Assembly: GCA_945866125.1 (NCBI GenBank)
Contig: CAMBFZ010000011.1
Coordinates: 1 to 64,000, forward strand
Length of the DNA stretch: 64,000 nt
Direction of reading: 5' to 3'
Source of the DNA: Bordetella parapertussis
Lineage (GTDB): Bacteria; Pseudomonadota; Gammaproteobacteria; Burkholderiales; Burkholderiaceae_D
Shown here: positions 45,891 to 54,322 of the stretch, piece by piece
Numbering within the stretch: the stretch's first letter is position 1
Layout: every line of letters starts with the position of its first letter
Notes under the pieces: generated by a model
What the model saw: the letters and a program-made list of their open reading frames with translations, nothing else
Told to the model about the DNA's origin: nothing
Database searches by the model: none
Translations under genes and position numbers: made by a program

Positions 45891-45920
45891 ATATATTTGT
45901 ATATATTTCCATTTATATAT
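45891..45920. promoter_or_regulatory. ATATAT triple element before the porin gene
   Basis: Three ATATAT hexamers at 45891-45896, 45901-45906 and 45915-45920 are spaced by 4 and 8 bases, ending 23 bp before the GTG start. They may be further ModE half-sites, core promoter, or an AT-rich leader. Confidence 0.4.
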
Positions 45921-45943
45921 TTATATTTTCAAATGGAGATGCT

Positions 45944-47278
45944 GTGAAAGCCCGCCTGGCCCACCCTTCGACACGCGCCCTCGGCCTCGTGCTTGTACTT
46001 GGCACCTTTGTCGCCCCCACCTACGCCATAGAAGACGTGAAAGCTCTCCTTGAAATCCTAATGGAGAAAGGGATCATCACCCAAGACGAGTACAACAGCA
46101 AAATTAAAAAAGCGCAGGAGAGCGAAGAAGTCCGGCAATTCACTGAGGCACAGGATATTCGGCGCGCCAACCAGTTCATCGAGAAAAAAACCGACGAGGA
46201 GCGCCAATTCAAAACCAACTTTTATGGACAAGTCTCGGCCGGTTATTACGCAGCATCCAATATGAAAAACAGCACGATCGATGCGTCAGGCATGAGCGAT
46301 CAGCCAAAGGCAAATAATCGAGTTGGCGTGAGAGTGTCACGCGAACTCGACGCCGACACGACTGCAATGGCGACAGTCGAATCCAATCTCTCGACGCGCA
46401 CGGGGGCTGTTGGTAAAGACGCCGGTGCCAGTGGTACTGGTGCCAGCCCAATCTTCGATCGTGAAGCGAATTTCCGATTGATCTCCAAGCCGTACGGCAC
46501 ACTCATTGTTGGCCGCGGCCCAAACCTGCAAACCGATCTCAGTGGGGCCTTCGACGCGCGCCAGAACTGGAATTTTGGTGGTCTCAAAGCAATCGGCCGC
46601 TACGCAGGTTTTCACAGCGCAAGCGGGATCAATCGTGCGGACAAAATGATTCGCTACATTTCGCCCGTCATGGAAGGGTTTAATTTCGATGGCGCCGTGT
46701 CGTTTGGCGGCGTACCGGGCGATGACGAATACGGGAATAACATTTATCTGGGTGGTCGTTATAAAAAGGGCGGCTTCGAATTGGGATACAACCATATTGA
46801 GGCAAAGCTCTCCACCAATAAGACCAACAACCGCGTTGATTTTTTTGCAGCCAAATATACTTACCAGGCACTCACCGTCAATCTGGGCTACGCCATCACA
46901 CGTAACCCGCTGGATGCTTCGGCCACCCTGAGCGCAAGCACACCCGGCGGCCGGGCCGATGTTGACACTTTATTCTCCGGTGCGGTCGTTCGTTTTACGC
47001 CTAAGCTGAGTGCCAATCTGGGCTGGTATCAGGTAAGGGACAAGACCTCTGGCAACGGCAAGAACGATGTCACCATGGTCGCAACGGGTCTTACCTGGTC
47101 GCCTTACAAAGACTGGGATTTCTTCGTTGACTACGCCGCCTCAACGCGCAAGGCCAATGCCACGTCGGCGTTTTCGATTTACGATGCGTGGCGCCCCGAC
47201 ACTAATAACAAAGACAGCCTCGCAGCTGGCACCAAAGGCCAAGCCGGCATGAGCGTTGGTGCATCATTTAAATTTTAA
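45944..47278 (+). CDS. Outer-membrane porin of the molybdate locus, GTG start
   Basis: The 444-residue protein has a signal peptide (VKARLAHPSTRALGLVLVLGTFVAPTYA), then a helical N-terminal part (IEDVKALLEILMEKGIITQDEYNSKIKKAQ) and a beta-barrel of the general porin type ending in aromatic-rich ASFKF as outer-membrane proteins do. GTG at 45944 with GGAG five bases upstream is the likely start, since the longer frame would place 35 odd residues before the signal. modA begins 16 bp downstream. Molybdate or tungstate passage is inferred from position only. Confidence 0.88.
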   Translation: MKARLAHPSTRALGLVLVLGTFVAPTYAIEDVKALLEILMEKGIITQDEYNSKIKKAQESEEVRQFTEAQDIRRANQFIEKKTDEERQFKTNFYGQVSAGYYAASNMKNSTIDASGMSDQPKANNRVGVRVSRELDADTTAMATVESNLSTRTGAVGKDAGASGTGASPIFDREANFRLISKPYGTLIVGRGPNLQTDLSGAFDARQNWNFGGLKAIGRYAGFHSASGINRADKMIRYISPVMEGFNFDGAVSFGGVPGDDEYGNNIYLGGRYKKGGFELGYNHIEAKLSTNKTNNRVDFFAAKYTYQALTVNLGYAITRNPLDASATLSASTPGGRADVDTLFSGAVVRFTPKLSANLGWYQVRDKTSGNGKNDVTMVATGLTWSPYKDWDFFVDYAASTRKANATSAFSIYDAWRPDTNNKDSLAAGTKGQAGMSVGASFKF

Positions 47279-47294
47279 GCAAAGTGAGCAGAGA

Positions 47295-48050
47295 ATGAAT
47301 TTTAAAACCATCAAAAATCTGGCACTACTACCGGCGCTATCCCTGACCCTGTCGCTCCACGCGGCTGAAGTTAAAGTCGCCGTTGCAGCTAATTTTGCGC
47401 AACCGATGAAAGAGATTGCCGCTGAATTCGAAAAGAATACGACGCATAAAGTCAGCCTTACTCAGGGGGCAACGGGAAAATTTTATGCGCAGATTAGTAA
47501 TGGCGCGCCATTTGACGTTTTTCTCTCTGCCGACGACGAAACGCCGGCAAAGTTAATCAAAGAAGGCAAGGCCGTAGCAGGCACGCAGTTCCCCTACGCG
47601 ATCGGTCGTCTCGCCCTCTGGTCGCCCAAGCCGGATGTTGTTGATGAAGGGGGAGCAATACTGCGCACAGATAGTTTTAAATTTCTTTCCATCGCCAACG
47701 CCAAGGGTGCCCCCTACGGCAAAGCGGCGGTGCAGACCTTGCAAAAAATGGGGCTGCTGCTGAAACTGGAGCCACGCATCGTACAGGGCGAGAGCATCGC
47801 GCAAACCTACCAATTTGTTGCGAGCGGCAACGCGCAATTGGGCTTCGTCGCACTTTCCCAAATTTACGAAAACGGTACACTTAAATCAGGCTCTGCTTGG
47901 ATCGTGCCCGAAGATAAGCATGATCAATTAAAGCAGGATGCGGTTTTACTTAATGCAGGCAAAGATTCTGCGGCAGCCCAGGCTTTACTGGTTTTTCTTA
48001 AATCCGAAAAAGCAAAAAAAATCATTGCTGCCCACGGCTATCAATTTTGA
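47295..48050 (+). CDS. modA: Molybdate ABC transporter, periplasmic binding protein
   Basis: Captures molybdate or tungstate in the periplasm. The 251 residues begin with a signal peptide (MNFKTIKNLALLPALSLTLSLHA), then the ModA start AEVKVAVAANFAQPMKEIAAEFE. Ligand-binding segments SLTQGATGKFYAQI and APFDVFLSADDETP follow, with GAPYGKAAVQTL near 145 and SGNAQLGFVALSQI near 185. The ATG at 47295 follows a short AGAGA. Confidence 0.95.
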   Translation: MNFKTIKNLALLPALSLTLSLHAAEVKVAVAANFAQPMKEIAAEFEKNTTHKVSLTQGATGKFYAQISNGAPFDVFLSADDETPAKLIKEGKAVAGTQFPYAIGRLALWSPKPDVVDEGGAILRTDSFKFLSIANAKGAPYGKAAVQTLQKMGLLLKLEPRIVQGESIAQTYQFVASGNAQLGFVALSQIYENGTLKSGSAWIVPEDKHDQLKQDAVLLNAGKDSAAAQALLVFLKSEKAKKIIAAHGYQF

Positions 48051-48176
48051 CGTGCGCCATGCTGACGAGTGTGAAGGATTAAAATCAGCCGGCAGCGGCG
48101 GCGCCGGTTGTCTAATCATGACAATCCGCGAAGCGATTAACTAAACTAAAAAACCCAAACAAATCAAAAAATACGC

Positions 48177-48854
48177 ATGCTTGATCCCGCACCATTGCAA
48201 GCCCTTTTGCTGACCGCCAAAGTATCCACCGTGGTCACCCTGATCCTGCTGCTGATCGGCACGCCGCTGGCCTGGTGGCTGGCCCGCACAGATCGTTTCT
48301 GGAAAGCGCCGGTAGCAGCCGTGGTCGCCTTGCCTTTAGTACTGCCGCCGACTGTCCTGGGTTTTTATCTCTTACTGGCAATGGGACCGCAAGGTCCGGT
48401 CGGTCAATTCACCCAATCGATCGGGATCGGTATGCTGCCCTTCACCTTCTGGGGACTGGTGGTAGCTTCCGTATTTTATTCCCTACCCTTCATGGTGCAG
48501 CCGCTTCAACATGCATTCGAGTCAATCGGTACCCGTCCATTGGAGGTCGCGGCAACGCTGCGCGCATCCCCTCTGGATGCATTTTTTACCGTGGCCATCC
48601 CCATGGCATTACCCGGCTTTCTTACTGCGTCGATCATGACCTTTGCGCACACCGTCGGCGAATTCGGTGTCGTGTTGATGATAGGCGGAAATCTGCCCGG
48701 CGAGACGCGCGTTGCCTCGGTACAGATTTACGACTACGTCGAAGCGATGGAGTATGCGCAGGCCCATTCACTAGCGGCAATCATGGTGGGCTTTTCCTTT
48801 GTTGTGCTGCTACTGCTGCATATTTGGCGACCACCGGTGCGCAAAGGCGACTGA
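48177..48854 (+). CDS. modB: Molybdate ABC transporter, permease
   Basis: Inner-membrane permease of 225 residues with five to six helices. The cytoplasmic coupling helix EAA motif region is PLEVAATLRASPLDAFFTVAIPMALPG, and the GEFGVVLMIGGNLPGETRVASVQIYD segment is typical of ModB. It starts 126 bp after modA and ends 1 bp before modC. Confidence 0.96.
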   Translation: MLDPAPLQALLLTAKVSTVVTLILLLIGTPLAWWLARTDRFWKAPVAAVVALPLVLPPTVLGFYLLLAMGPQGPVGQFTQSIGIGMLPFTFWGLVVASVFYSLPFMVQPLQHAFESIGTRPLEVAATLRASPLDAFFTVAIPMALPGFLTASIMTFAHTVGEFGVVLMIGGNLPGETRVASVQIYDYVEAMEYAQAHSLAAIMVGFSFVVLLLLHIWRPPVRKGD

Positions 48855-48855
48855 G

Positions 48856-49926
48856 ATGAACGGACTGCACGCACAATTTTTTCTCCAGCGATCTGGCTTC
48901 ACGCTAGATGTCGACTTACAGCTACCGGGACGCGGGGTCACGGCGCTCTTTGGCCCGTCGGGTTGCGGCAAGACGACTCTCTTGCGCAGTATCGCCGGTC
49001 TGCAGCGCGTACCCCAAGGGGTCGTCCGACTAAACGGACAGACCTGGCAGGACGCGCACACCTGGATACCCACGCACCAGCGCCCGATCGGTTATGTCTT
49101 CCAAGAAGTCAGTCTGTTTCCGCACCTGACGGTTCTGGGCAATCTGCAGTATGGACTTCAACGATCTGCCGAGGCCACCCAAGGTGATCTTGATCCTGTG
49201 GTTGATTTACTGGGCATCGGTTCGCTGTTATCGCGCAAACCAGACTCATTATCAGGTGGCGAGCGGCAACGGGTTGGGATTGCGCGGGCGCTCGCGGTCA
49301 GACCGAGTTTACTTTTGATGGATGAGCCACTGGCCGCACTGGATCTGCGCCGCAAGCAAGAAATTTTGCCTTATCTGGATCGCTTGCAGCAAGAGCTGGA
49401 AATACCGATCCTGTACGTGACGCATTCGCCAGATGAGGTCGCTCGACTTGCCTCCCACATTGTCGTACTTGAACAAGGCCGACTAATAACCAGCGGCCCT
49501 TTAGCCGAAACACTAGCAAGACTGGATGTACCGATCCGCCTGGGCGATGACTTGGGTGTAGTGATCGAATCGACAGTGGCTGAAATCGACGCAAAATGGC
49601 ATCTTGCGCGACTGGATTTTTCGGATGGCAGCCTGTGGACAAGGGATCAGGGGATCGAGCCCGGCCGCGCCGCACGCGTGCGCATCCTGGCGCGCGATGT
49701 CAGCATCACGCTACAAAAACCTGCGCACAGCAGTATTCAAAATATATTGGCCGGCTACGTGGATGATTATGTTGCAGACGACCATGCGGGCCAGGTGATC
49801 GTACGGATTCGTATCGGCAGCACCGCGCTACTAGCCCGCATTACCGACAAGTCGCGCGTCGAACTAGAACTCAAGCCAAACGATGCAGTGTGGGTTCAGA
49901 TCAAGTCTGTCTCGCTATCGCGATAA
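48856..49926 (+). CDS. modC: Molybdate ABC transporter, ATP-binding protein
   Basis: ATPase subunit of 356 residues. Walker A GPSGCGKT is at 33-40, the ABC signature LSGGERQRVGIARAL near 130, and Walker B LLLMDEPLAALD near 150. A C-terminal Mop/TOBE domain (about 290-356) is the kind that gives feedback inhibition by cytoplasmic molybdate. The ATG at 48856 follows the modB stop by one base. Confidence 0.96.
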   Translation: MNGLHAQFFLQRSGFTLDVDLQLPGRGVTALFGPSGCGKTTLLRSIAGLQRVPQGVVRLNGQTWQDAHTWIPTHQRPIGYVFQEVSLFPHLTVLGNLQYGLQRSAEATQGDLDPVVDLLGIGSLLSRKPDSLSGGERQRVGIARALAVRPSLLLMDEPLAALDLRRKQEILPYLDRLQQELEIPILYVTHSPDEVARLASHIVVLEQGRLITSGPLAETLARLDVPIRLGDDLGVVIESTVAEIDAKWHLARLDFSDGSLWTRDQGIEPGRAARVRILARDVSITLQKPAHSSIQNILAGYVDDYVADDHAGQVIVRIRIGSTALLARITDKSRVELELKPNDAVWVQIKSVSLSR

Positions 49927-50051
49927 GGTGTGGGTGTGGTCCCTCTTCACGCGCCGCGAGAACACGCCAGGTTTCCGAAGAAGATATCCCGTACGAGATA
50001 AATCGAGCCGCCCGGTGCTAACTAGGCGGCCAACGATGTCGACGATGCCCA

Positions 50052-50696
50052 TCAAAAATCGACAATCGCAATGGGCACCATTTCATTGAGATGGAATTGC
50101 TCGATATCGGGCCGCACCACCAAAATAGGAAACAGATACGCCGGCAGACTCAGTTGCACGCGGTTGAGCACCTGATTGCTCACCGCTTGCGCCCGCAACT
50201 CCACCGACTCAGCATGGCCGATAAATTGACTGTTGGCGAGCAGTCGCCTTAGGTGATCCCGCAATCGTCCCTGCCATTGAGCCGGGGTTGGTGTGGTCAC
50301 GATTTTGATCTGGAGATTAATTTCATCCGGGCCGCTCAGTAAGATTTCTTTTTCGATGGTGGCAAACACGTCTGGTAATTGCGATTCGAATTTCTCGATC
50401 GGCAGGAACGCATATTTGGCGAGGAAGGCTTGCTGAGTCAAACTGGGTGCGAGCTTCCGGTGAAGACACGCCACCGGGTCGAGCGAGAGCACCAGATTAA
50501 GTTGACGCGGCCCGGTGGCAACCAAAGTGAACCGGGTTTCATCTGCCGCTGCTGGCAGACTTAGCGTGACAGCAAGCGCAGCGCAAAAACCCAGACAAAT
50601 CACAAGTACGCAGCGTAGGCACTGCCTCAATGCCGCACACACAGTAACTTGGCAGAGAGGATCGCATTGCGTATGGCGGAATATTAACTTGCTCAT
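50052..50696 (-). CDS. Unknown membrane-anchored/secreted protein
   Basis: 214 residues. The N-terminal 50 contain several cysteines and one hydrophobic stretch (CVLVICLGFCAALAVTLSLPAAA) that looks like a signal peptide with cleavage before DETRF. The mature part alternates strand- and helix-like segments with no motif I know. AGGAC precedes the ATG at 50696. It follows the gene ending at 50757 by 60 bp in the same direction, so the two may form an operon. Confidence 0.65.
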   Translation of the reverse strand: MSKLIFRHTQCDPLCQVTVCAALRQCLRCVLVICLGFCAALAVTLSLPAAADETRFTLVATGPRQLNLVLSLDPVACLHRKLAPSLTQQAFLAKYAFLPIEKFESQLPDVFATIEKEILLSGPDEINLQIKIVTTPTPAQWQGRLRDHLRRLLANSQFIGHAESVELRAQAVSNQVLNRVQLSLPAYLFPILVVRPDIEQFHLNEMVPIAIVDF

Positions 50697-50756
50697 TTTT
50701 GTCCTAAGTAAAACATGTCCGTGATTTTTTCCTAACAACCTCACCTCAATCGAAAG

Positions 50757-51287
50757 TTATCTTGGCGTTATCAGACATTGGTCGGAAAAAATCACAATCA
50801 TTTTTTTGAGCTGCTCTCTATCTGCTTCTGTTTTTGTGAAAAAAACAAATTCATTTTCTTCGACTATGGAAGCGCTAAGCTTATAGGGATTTGGATCAAA
50901 CCATGTTTTGATGGTAGCTACTTTGCCCCCTGCCTTTCTTCCATAAAAAACGGCAAAGGGATTTTTTTCGGCTATTTTTCTTTGGACTGCATCGTCTCGT
51001 CCTGGGCCGACCGTCTTACCGGTTTTAATAAAATCGAGTTGAGAAAAATTGAGCACAATCTCCTGATGCATCGCGAGCTCGCCGGGCGTATCTTGCAGGG
51101 TTTCAAATTCACAGGGACTTTTTTTTCGGACATACACGCTACCTTGAATTGCCTGTAAATGTCCGGCAATTTCAGCTTCGGCAATAACGAATGTACCGAC
51201 GTCGTTGATTGGAGCGCGCGCATCGGCGGCTTGGGAGCCGGCATGCAGGCCGATGGAGAAAGCAAGAAACAAAACCGGTCGGATCAT
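50757..51287 (-). CDS. Unknown secreted protein
   Basis: 176 residues with a signal peptide (MIRPVLFLAFSIGLHAGSQA, cleaved before ADARAP). The mature domain is mixed alpha/beta with cysteines near residues 60 (SPCEFE) and 170 (SDQCLI). Family not recognised. The ATG at 51287 is chosen because it puts the signal peptide at the N-terminus. Confidence 0.65.
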   Translation of the reverse strand: MIRPVLFLAFSIGLHAGSQAADARAPINDVGTFVIAEAEIAGHLQAIQGSVYVRKKSPCEFETLQDTPGELAMHQEIVLNFSQLDFIKTGKTVGPGRDDAVQRKIAEKNPFAVFYGRKAGGKVATIKTWFDPNPYKLSASIVEENEFVFFTKTEADREQLKKMIVIFSDQCLITPR

Positions 51288-51663
51288 CGCTTTCGGTGGA
51301 ATGGAGTGGCTCAACATCAAACAGGTCTTTCAAATTTGCGCGCCATCGCGGTTCTGTACACCGTTATTGGCTTCTATATTGGACATAAAATCAGCAAGAC
51401 CCTGATGATAATCTTTTTGATTCTGGCGCAATGTAGGGCGTGTTTTCACACGCCCCAGCATGTATATCAGATGCGTACCGACCTGAGAGGGGGCTGGTGT
51501 CGTGCATAATACAAAAAAATCATCGCGTATTGCGTGGGCCCTCTAGGTATTTGTGCTGAAGCGGGCGTCAATTTACTCCGCTTAAAGCACATGAACCACA
51601 GGAAGGTCGGCAAATTGCTTGATGGCTTAGCAGAATGGTGCACCAGGTTGCGCTTCATCGCCA
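51288..51663. other. Intergenic region, 376 bp, between divergent unknown gene and MFS gene
   Basis: No convincing gene. It contains a perfect hairpin GGGCGTGT-TTTC-ACACGCCC at 51437-51456 without a clear T-tract. Codon patterns are irregular. It should hold promoters for both directions. Confidence 0.45.
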
Positions 51664-53070
51664 ATGAAGCGCCTTACGGCAATAAGCGAGCTGGTAGATT
51701 GGATGCAGCATGCCGATAAAATCCGTGTTTTTTTGTCTCGCGTTTTAGTGTCCGCTGTGAATTCAGATCTCCGCCATGGTATCCGTCATAACCGGAGCCA
51801 GTTCTTTCACCAGCTTTTTCAGGTGCTGCTGGTGGGACTGACCATCGGCATGACTCGCACCGTCGTTCCGGCACTGGCTGAGTCCGATTTCGGCGTACCC
51901 AAACATTCCTTCATTTTGCTGAGCGCATTCGTGGTGGCATTCGGTTTGGTCAAAGGCATCATGAATTTTATTGCCGGTCGCCTTTCTGAAAGCATTGGGC
52001 GCAAAAAAGTGCTGTTACTTGGATGGCTCGCCGCGCTCCCTATTCCCCTCATGATCTGGCATGCGCCGAACTGGAATTGGATGGTCGCAGCCATGGTCCT
52101 GCTCGGTGTGAACCAGGGTCTGACCTGGTCGATGACCCAGACTGCCAAGCTTGACATCACTCGCCTGGAAGAGCGTGGTCTAACGCTGGGCCTGAATGAA
52201 TTTTCTGGCTATGTTGGGGTGGCGCTTGCCGGCGTCATCACCGCATACATGGCCGCGCACCTGGGCGCGCGTCAGGGCTTATTGATCTTTGGCCTGACCG
52301 TCATTGTTCTCGCCCTTGTGCTCACGCAGTTAGGGGTACGGGACACGCTACCTTGGGCTCTGGCAGAAGCTGCCAAACATAGCCCAGGCACGACTCAAAC
52401 ATATCGCCCTCGTTATCCGACAGGGATTTCAGCCACGCCGACGACCGGCGAAATTTTCGTTCTGATGAGCTGGCGCGACAAACGATTGATGGCGCTCAGC
52501 CAGGCTGGACTTGTCGAGAAATTTGTCGATGCGCTAGTCTGGATTTTCTATCCCATCTTCCTGTATCAACAAGGTGTGAGCCTGACCAACATGGGCTGGA
52601 TCATCAGCTTTTACGGTTTTACGTGGGGCGGCTCGCAGCTGTTTACCGGCAGGCTGTCGGATCGGATTGGTCGCCATATCCTAAACGTATCGGGTATGTG
52701 GATTTGTGGTGCGGGAGTCGCCGCCATGATGCTGGGAGACGGCATCGTTTGGTGGGCCGTATCCTCGGCCGTTTCAGGATTTGGCATGGCCTTGTTGTAT
52801 CCGAATCTGTCCGCTGCGGTAGCGGACATCGCACCCCCCGCCTGGCGCGGCTCGGCAATCGGGATCTACCGTTTCTGGCGCGATCTAGGCTACGGAATAG
52901 GCGCGTTGGGTCTAGGACTTGCCGCCTATTTCAGCGGACAAATGCACGCCGCTTTCTGGTTTGTGGCGATCGCCATGTTCGCTTCGGGCGCACTGCTTTG
53001 GTGGTTGGGCGAAGAAACCCATCCACGTCTGAATCCGCTGCCTCCTGTGAACGATGGAGAGTCAGCATAA
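51664..53070 (+). CDS. MFS transporter of unknown substrate
   Basis: Twelve-helix carrier of up to 468 residues. Helix 1 is near residue 50 (FFHQLFQVLLVGLTIGMTRTVVPAL), loop 2-3 has the MFS motif GRLSESIGRKKV, and the second half repeats it as GRLSDRIGRHIL. ERGLTLGLNEFSGYVGVALAG and RGSAIGIYRFWRDLGYGIGAL mark helices 5 and 11. The first 40 residues look non-homologous, so the true start may be the ATG at 51703 or the GTG at 51757. The ergothioneine genes begin 260 bp downstream. Confidence 0.85.
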   Translation: MKRLTAISELVDWMQHADKIRVFLSRVLVSAVNSDLRHGIRHNRSQFFHQLFQVLLVGLTIGMTRTVVPALAESDFGVPKHSFILLSAFVVAFGLVKGIMNFIAGRLSESIGRKKVLLLGWLAALPIPLMIWHAPNWNWMVAAMVLLGVNQGLTWSMTQTAKLDITRLEERGLTLGLNEFSGYVGVALAGVITAYMAAHLGARQGLLIFGLTVIVLALVLTQLGVRDTLPWALAEAAKHSPGTTQTYRPRYPTGISATPTTGEIFVLMSWRDKRLMALSQAGLVEKFVDALVWIFYPIFLYQQGVSLTNMGWIISFYGFTWGGSQLFTGRLSDRIGRHILNVSGMWICGAGVAAMMLGDGIVWWAVSSAVSGFGMALLYPNLSAAVADIAPPAWRGSAIGIYRFWRDLGYGIGALGLGLAAYFSGQMHAAFWFVAIAMFASGALLWWLGEETHPRLNPLPPVNDGESA

Positions 53071-53330
53071 CCATTTCGTTTTAAAGCGATGAGAAAGTGT
53101 GACCCTATTGATTGGGACACTGGCAAAGGTTAAGGCATTACGTGAAAACGGGAAAATTCTCGATGGTCTGGCTTGAGCACATCTGAGCGCTGCGGCTCCG
53201 CAGGATACTTACTGAGATTCAGAGCTATAAAAGAAGATCGCCCGAAAGTAGTAAACTATGCAGCTTGTTTTGCATTGCATCTTGGCCTTGATCGGCTTCC
53301 CGCGGGCCTGCCGTTATTTTATTTACCCCT

Positions 53331-54287
53331 ATGTTTGAATACACAGAGCCTATGCCCGAAGCCGTCGTTTCTGCAGTTTCTGCAATTGATGAAATCATTC
53401 AAGGCTTATCGAGCCACCCTGCCTATATTTCACCGAAGTTTTTTTATGATGCGCATGGTTCTGCCCTGTTTGCGCAGATTACGAGTTTGCCTGAGTACTA
53501 TCCAACGCGCACCGAAAACGCCATCATGGCCGAACAGGGCGACGCAATTAAGCGTGAAGCAGGCGCCGTATCTAGCTTGATTGAACTGGGTGCCGGCAAT
53601 TGCCGCAAGGCGCAGACCTTGTGCGCGCTGTTGCAACCACAGCGCTTTGTGCCGCTGGATATTTCGGAAGACTACCTGCTGGAAGCCACCTCAGATTTCC
53701 GCGAAAAACTGCCCGGGCTTGCGGTCTACCCAGTCGCATCTGACCTGACGCAAGCCATCATTTTACCAACGCATATTCCACCGGAGCGCAGGCTGGTTTT
53801 TTACCCGGGTTCATCGATCGGTAATTTTGATCCCGTCCATGCGGCTGATTTGCTGCGGCGAGTGCGGGATTTACTGGACGATGACGGTGCCTTACTGATC
53901 GGATTTGATTTGGTTAAACAAGTTGAGGTGCTTGAGGCTGCTTACAATGATGCCGCTGGCGTGACGGCGGCATTTAATCTCAACATGCTGCAGCATGTAA
54001 ACGCCATCATCGGCAGTGATTTTTCTGATGATGATTGGCGCCATGTCGCCTTTTTTAACCCTATCCATTCCCGTATTGAGATGCATCTGGAATCGGTCGC
54101 CGAGACGTCGGTGCGCTGGCCTGATGGCGAGCGGCACTTTGCTGCGGGAGAGCGTATTCATTCTGAAAACAGTTACAAATATCGTGCTGACGATTTTATC
54201 AGCCTGCTCGCCGCGAACGGTTTTAGTCGCAGCACAATGTGGACGGATGCGCAGGGCTGGTTTGCCATCGTGCTGGCACGACCTTAA
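53331..54287 (+). CDS. egtD: L-histidine N-alpha-methyltransferase EgtD
   Basis: Transfers three methyl groups from SAM to histidine, giving hercynine. The 318-residue protein has the SAM site LIELGAGNCRKAQTL near residue 83, the YPGSSIGNFDP loop with the histidine-binding Asn near 165, and the ENSYKY segment near 280 with the Glu and Ser that grip the substrate amine. SPKFFYDAHGSALF and EYYPTRTE are family-typical. The ATG at 53331 has no clear ribosome site; 53352 is an alternative. egtB follows after 35 bp. Confidence 0.94.
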   Translation: MFEYTEPMPEAVVSAVSAIDEIIQGLSSHPAYISPKFFYDAHGSALFAQITSLPEYYPTRTENAIMAEQGDAIKREAGAVSSLIELGAGNCRKAQTLCALLQPQRFVPLDISEDYLLEATSDFREKLPGLAVYPVASDLTQAIILPTHIPPERRLVFYPGSSIGNFDPVHAADLLRRVRDLLDDDGALLIGFDLVKQVEVLEAAYNDAAGVTAAFNLNMLQHVNAIIGSDFSDDDWRHVAFFNPIHSRIEMHLESVAETSVRWPDGERHFAAGERIHSENSYKYRADDFISLLAANGFSRSTMWTDAQGWFAIVLARP

Positions 54288-54322
54288 AACGTTGACTACA
54301 TATTTTGACTAATGTATTTACG

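Noticed and set aside
51467..51664. Minus-strand open frame upstream of the MFS gene
   Set aside because: Short, no ribosome site, and composition typical of a chance frame in intergenic DNA.
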